Below are positions 46,155 through 48,451 of a DNA stretch of 48,451 bases, piece by piece. Position 1 is the stretch's first letter. Each line of letters begins with the position of its first letter. Origin of the DNA: Secundilactobacillus oryzae JCM 18671 (GTDB taxonomy: Bacteria; Bacillota; Bacilli; Lactobacillales; Lactobacillaceae); contig NZ_BBJM01000011.1 in assembly GCF_000740055.1 (NCBI RefSeq), forward strand, positions 1 to 48,451. The letters run 5' to 3'. The notes beneath the pieces were generated by a model, which saw only the letters and a program-made list of their open reading frames with translations, was not told where the DNA came from and made no database searches. The position numbers and the translations under genes are program-made.

Positions 46155-47039
46155 ATGTCACCTACTGATAAATTCAACCAGGCTAACCATAACTTTAAAT
46201 CAATCTATTACGCGGGCAAACAAAGAGAACGCAAAAATAAGCCAAATAAATATAAATGGTTACCGGATTGGACACTAAATAAAAGTAACTATTTGTTGCA
46301 CGAGCACGATCCACAAAATAGAAATAAAAAGGTTTATAAACGAGGATCCATCGTCAACGTAGATTTTGGCGTTAATGTAGGTCAGGAATTAACTGGGAAT
46401 CATTTCGCAATCATACTTAACAAACACGATAATTCAAGAAACGACAAATTGACCGTTATCCCGCTTACCTCCCATGAACATCCCAATACGGTTAAATTAG
46501 ATAAGACAATCTTAAACTTATCCCTAGAAGAATTTATTCAAGCTGCCGTTCGCCTTTCTACGATAAACTATGCTTTAATATATGTCCTATATACTGCAGC
46601 AAAAAAAATTAATCCAGACACGAAAACACCTTACGAACAATTTTTATTAAATGCTAATAAGCAAGAAACTGATGAAGAAAAAATGGTTATTCAAGGATTA
46701 GCCGACTCGCTTAACAAAGATATTCCTGACAACGACTCTGCTATTGCGACTCTTAAGAATTATCCTCCACTTACAGAACATTCTGATAATATTCTGGATT
46801 ATATTATAAATAATAATATATCTAATAAAATCATTCACGACGTTAACCTAGTGAGTGAAGCAATGAATAAATATAAGTCTTACAATAAAGAAACTTGGGC
46901 AAAAATTTCCGACATACAAACGGTCAGTAAAACCCGATTAATTAGAATTAATTCAGCAGATCCTATCGGTAAAATAAAAGTTTCTCCTAGCGTATTAAAT
47001 ACGATCGATAAAGAAATTAGAAAACAGTTTACCAAGTAA
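46155..47039 (+). CDS. PemK/MazF-like protein with a large insertion
   Basis: 294 residues from ATG 46155 (AAAGGAG upstream). Residues about 57-106 hold the start of a MazF/PemK fold (YKRGSIVNVDFGVNVGQELT, then GNHFAIILN and TVIPLTS), and residues about 247-294 the end (WAKISDIQTVSKTRLIR, then KIKVSPSVLNTIDKEIRKQF). Between them lie about 138 residues of unrelated helical sequence. MazF cuts mRNA; whether this protein does is unknown. No antitoxin gene is obvious. It may act in phage exclusion. Confidence 0.72.
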   Translation: MSPTDKFNQANHNFKSIYYAGKQRERKNKPNKYKWLPDWTLNKSNYLLHEHDPQNRNKKVYKRGSIVNVDFGVNVGQELTGNHFAIILNKHDNSRNDKLTVIPLTSHEHPNTVKLDKTILNLSLEEFIQAAVRLSTINYALIYVLYTAAKKINPDTKTPYEQFLLNANKQETDEEKMVIQGLADSLNKDIPDNDSAIATLKNYPPLTEHSDNILDYIINNNISNKIIHDVNLVSEAMNKYKSYNKETWAKISDIQTVSKTRLIRINSADPIGKIKVSPSVLNTIDKEIRKQFTK

Positions 47040-47046
47040 GTTATTC

Positions 47047-47075
47047 TTGACATTGTATACAAATAATATGATAAT
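47047..47075 (+). promoter_or_regulatory. Strong promoter upstream of a terminator-bounded RNA
   Basis: TTGACA (47047-47052), 17-base spacer, GATAAT (47070-47075). Transcription would start near 47082, 63 bases before a perfect terminator stem, so most transcripts should be short rather than enter the integrase gene. Confidence 0.75.
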
Positions 47076-47081
47076 TTAACT

Positions 47082-47177
47082 ATCGAGAGGACGTATGCGC
47101 CTCACCAATATATTTCTTAGATTCGGCTTTACGCCAACCTGAGTAAGGTAGTTATCTTATTGATAACTACCTTTTTT
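47082..47177 (+). ncRNA. Candidate small RNA of about 95 nt
   Basis: Bounded by the promoter at 47047-47075 and the terminator stem 47145-47173 with T run to 47177. It holds a possible 15-codon peptide (MRLTNIFLRFGFTPT) after GAGAGGACGT, so it may be a leader with attenuation of the integrase gene or a free regulatory RNA. Confidence 0.55.
47145..47177 (+). terminator. Perfect terminator upstream of the integrase
   Basis: AAGGTAGTTATC (47145-47156), loop TTATT, GATAACTACCTT (47162-47173), then T. Twelve pairs without mismatch. It separates the integrase from upstream plus-strand transcripts, unless read-through is allowed. A second short hairpin GCCC-TATT-GGGC follows. Confidence 0.9.
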
Positions 47178-47265
47178 AATTGCCCTATTGGGCTTTTATT
47201 TAGACTCAAAAAAGAACATACGTTTCTATCATAATCAATATGTAACTATGAAAGGATTGATAATT

Positions 47266-48414
47266 ATGGCAAGAGGTTCAATAAGAAAACGTGGAAATAA
47301 ATGGTATTATGCTTTCGATGTAGGCTATATAGATGGCCACAGAAAGCGAATTGAACGTGCTGGTGGCTCAACCAGGGCTGAGGCAGAAAAAGCGCTAAGA
47401 GACGCGCTTACTGAATATGACAGTGTCGGTAACGTGATGAAGCTAACCGATATGAACGTCGAGGAATATTTTAGATACTGGTATGACAATTATGTAATGA
47501 AAAACTTGAAAGAAAACACACAGGTCAATTACCTTAATGTCATCAATAAGTACGTAGTTCCAAAACTCGGTATTTACCGAATGAAAAACATCGGCCCGTC
47601 AGCTTTGCAAGATTTTGCCAACCAGCTTGGAGAAATGCCTTTAGCAAAACATTCAGTAGAGATTATTATGACTGTTGTTAAAGGTGCTTTTAGAATGGCC
47701 GTGTTCCCTTATCAGTTGATTAAAGAGAATCCTGCACACTACGTCCAACTTCCCCGATACGATCAGGACGATCGTGTCACGCGAGAATCGCTTAAAATAA
47801 TTTCTATGGCGCAGTACAAACAAATATTAGCCATCACCCCGCCATCTGATCCGTTCAACATCCCCTTGCAGATTGCATTTAATACTGGATTGCGTCGTGG
47901 TGAAGTCTGTGGACTCGAATGGGACGCAGTGAGCTTTGAAGATAATACCATCGAGGTTAAGCAAAACATGCTGCAGGCAAAAAACGGCAATTATCGAATT
48001 GGCACCCCAAAAACAAAATCTAGTTATCGCAAGATGCTAGTGGGCGAATCGCTAATGGAAATACTTCGGGCTCATCGCAAGCATCAACTGGAAGAAAAAA
48101 TACGCTACGGCCAATTTTATATTGATTCAAATTTTGTTTGTACAAAAGAAAACGGAAAACCCGTTACCCCTAATGCAATCAAGTACGCCTGCTATCGAAT
48201 TGAAAAAAAGCTGGGCTTTCCATTTAACTTCCATTCCTTGCGTCATACCCACGCAACAATGTTATTGGAAAATGGTGCTAACATAAAAGATATTCAAGTT
48301 CGTTTGGGGCACTCTCGTATTGCAACTACTATGGACACTTATTCGCATGTAACAAAAAAGATGTCCACCGCAACGGTGAACATCTTCGAAGAAATGCTGA
48401 GAAAAAATCAGTAA
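47266..48414 (+). CDS. int: Tyrosine integrase
   Basis: 382 residues from ATG 47266. N-terminal arm-binding AP2-like part (ARGSIRKRGNKWYYAFDVGY), a SAM-like core-binding domain (NVEEYFRYWYDNYVMKNLKE), then the catalytic domain with TGLRRGEVCGLEW, FHSLRHTHATMLLENGA and LGHSRIATTMDTYSHV supplying Arg, His-x-x-Arg, His and the Tyr nucleophile. It recombines attP and attB. It is the last gene at this end, so an attachment site should lie just beyond. Confidence 0.95.
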   Translation: MARGSIRKRGNKWYYAFDVGYIDGHRKRIERAGGSTRAEAEKALRDALTEYDSVGNVMKLTDMNVEEYFRYWYDNYVMKNLKENTQVNYLNVINKYVVPKLGIYRMKNIGPSALQDFANQLGEMPLAKHSVEIIMTVVKGAFRMAVFPYQLIKENPAHYVQLPRYDQDDRVTRESLKIISMAQYKQILAITPPSDPFNIPLQIAFNTGLRRGEVCGLEWDAVSFEDNTIEVKQNMLQAKNGNYRIGTPKTKSSYRKMLVGESLMEILRAHRKHQLEEKIRYGQFYIDSNFVCTKENGKPVTPNAIKYACYRIEKKLGFPFNFHSLRHTHATMLLENGANIKDIQVRLGHSRIATTMDTYSHVTKKMSTATVNIFEEMLRKNQ

Positions 48415-48415
48415 A

Positions 48416-48444
48416 CTTCCGCCATTTTATTTTTCGGGCGGAAG
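48416..48444 (+). terminator. Hairpin after the integrase gene
   Basis: CTTCCGCC (48416-48423) pairs with GGCGGAAG (48437-48444) around a T-rich loop, directly after the integrase stop codon. No T run follows inside the window, so it may be a terminator or part of the attachment region; the window ends 7 bases later. Confidence 0.5.
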
Positions 48445-48451
48445 ATTGGCG

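Overview
The window holds an almost complete, inverted temperate phage (prophage) from a low-GC Gram-positive host, most likely a Lactobacillaceae member. The grounds are the GGAGG-type ribosome sites, the GH25 endolysin with a lactobacillus-type C-terminal module, the phi-LC3-like holin, the ArpU late regulator, the Rha-type antirepressor and DUF1351/RecT recombination genes. The host genus is an inference only. The virion is a contractile-tailed myovirus of the PBSX/Xkd type: sheath, tube, tape measure, LysM protein, XkdQ-R-S-T-U-like baseplate genes and a receptor-binding fibre are all present in the canonical order.

Layout, read from the right end (the phage left arm). 46.1-48.45 kb: tyrosine integrase with a 3' terminator, a promoter-terminator pair that would make a small RNA of about 95 nt, and a PemK/MazF-like gene whose toxin fold is split by a large insertion. 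43.5-46.1 kb: lysogeny switch on both strands (Cro-like and CI-like HTH proteins, ImmA/IrrE-like protease, three GTTTCAC-type operator half-sites) plus a zinc-ribbon membrane protein and a small secreted protein, probably lysogenic-conversion genes. 37-43.4 kb: early minus-strand genes: excisionase/HTH-like, DUF1351, RecT, two PD-(D/E)XK nucleases, a replisome organiser carrying six 11-bp iterons (probable origin), and a Rha antirepressor. 31.4-37 kb: SSB (interrupted by a homing-endonuclease-like gene), HNHc nuclease, RusA resolvase, many small orphan proteins and ArpU. 30.8-31.44 kb: no convincing protein gene; instead a strongly structured block with tRNA-like acceptor/T-arm minihelices alternating with stem-loops, next to 11-bp phased CCGG repeats. 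20-30.6 kb: packaging and head. 5-20 kb: tail and baseplate. 2.6-5 kb: small late proteins, membrane proteins, holin and endolysin. 0.3-2.5 kb: accessory genes after the lysis cassette (Fic/Doc-like protein, small basic and hydrophobic peptides with the organisation of a type I toxin-antitoxin unit, HTH protein). No direct repeat that could be attL/attR was found, so the left phage boundary probably lies outside or was missed.

The genes work as a lysogen: CI/ImmA/operators hold the early minus-strand promoter off. After induction the early block makes Cro, recombination and replication proteins, ArpU is expected to switch on the late operon, and TerS/TerL pack DNA through an SPP1-type portal. 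Two recodings extend late products. One is a textbook -1 frameshift at the end of the major capsid gene (slippery CCCAAAA, 6-nt spacer, 7-bp hairpin) that adds an Ig-like domain. The other is a run of six U that can join the two tail-chaperone frames.

The least explained structure is the set of about 40-nt tRNA-like minihelices (acceptor stem plus T-arm, no D or anticodon arm). Four clear ones lie in tandem upstream of terS, and a further one of identical 7-9-5-7-5-7 geometry lies on the opposite strand in the lysogeny region.
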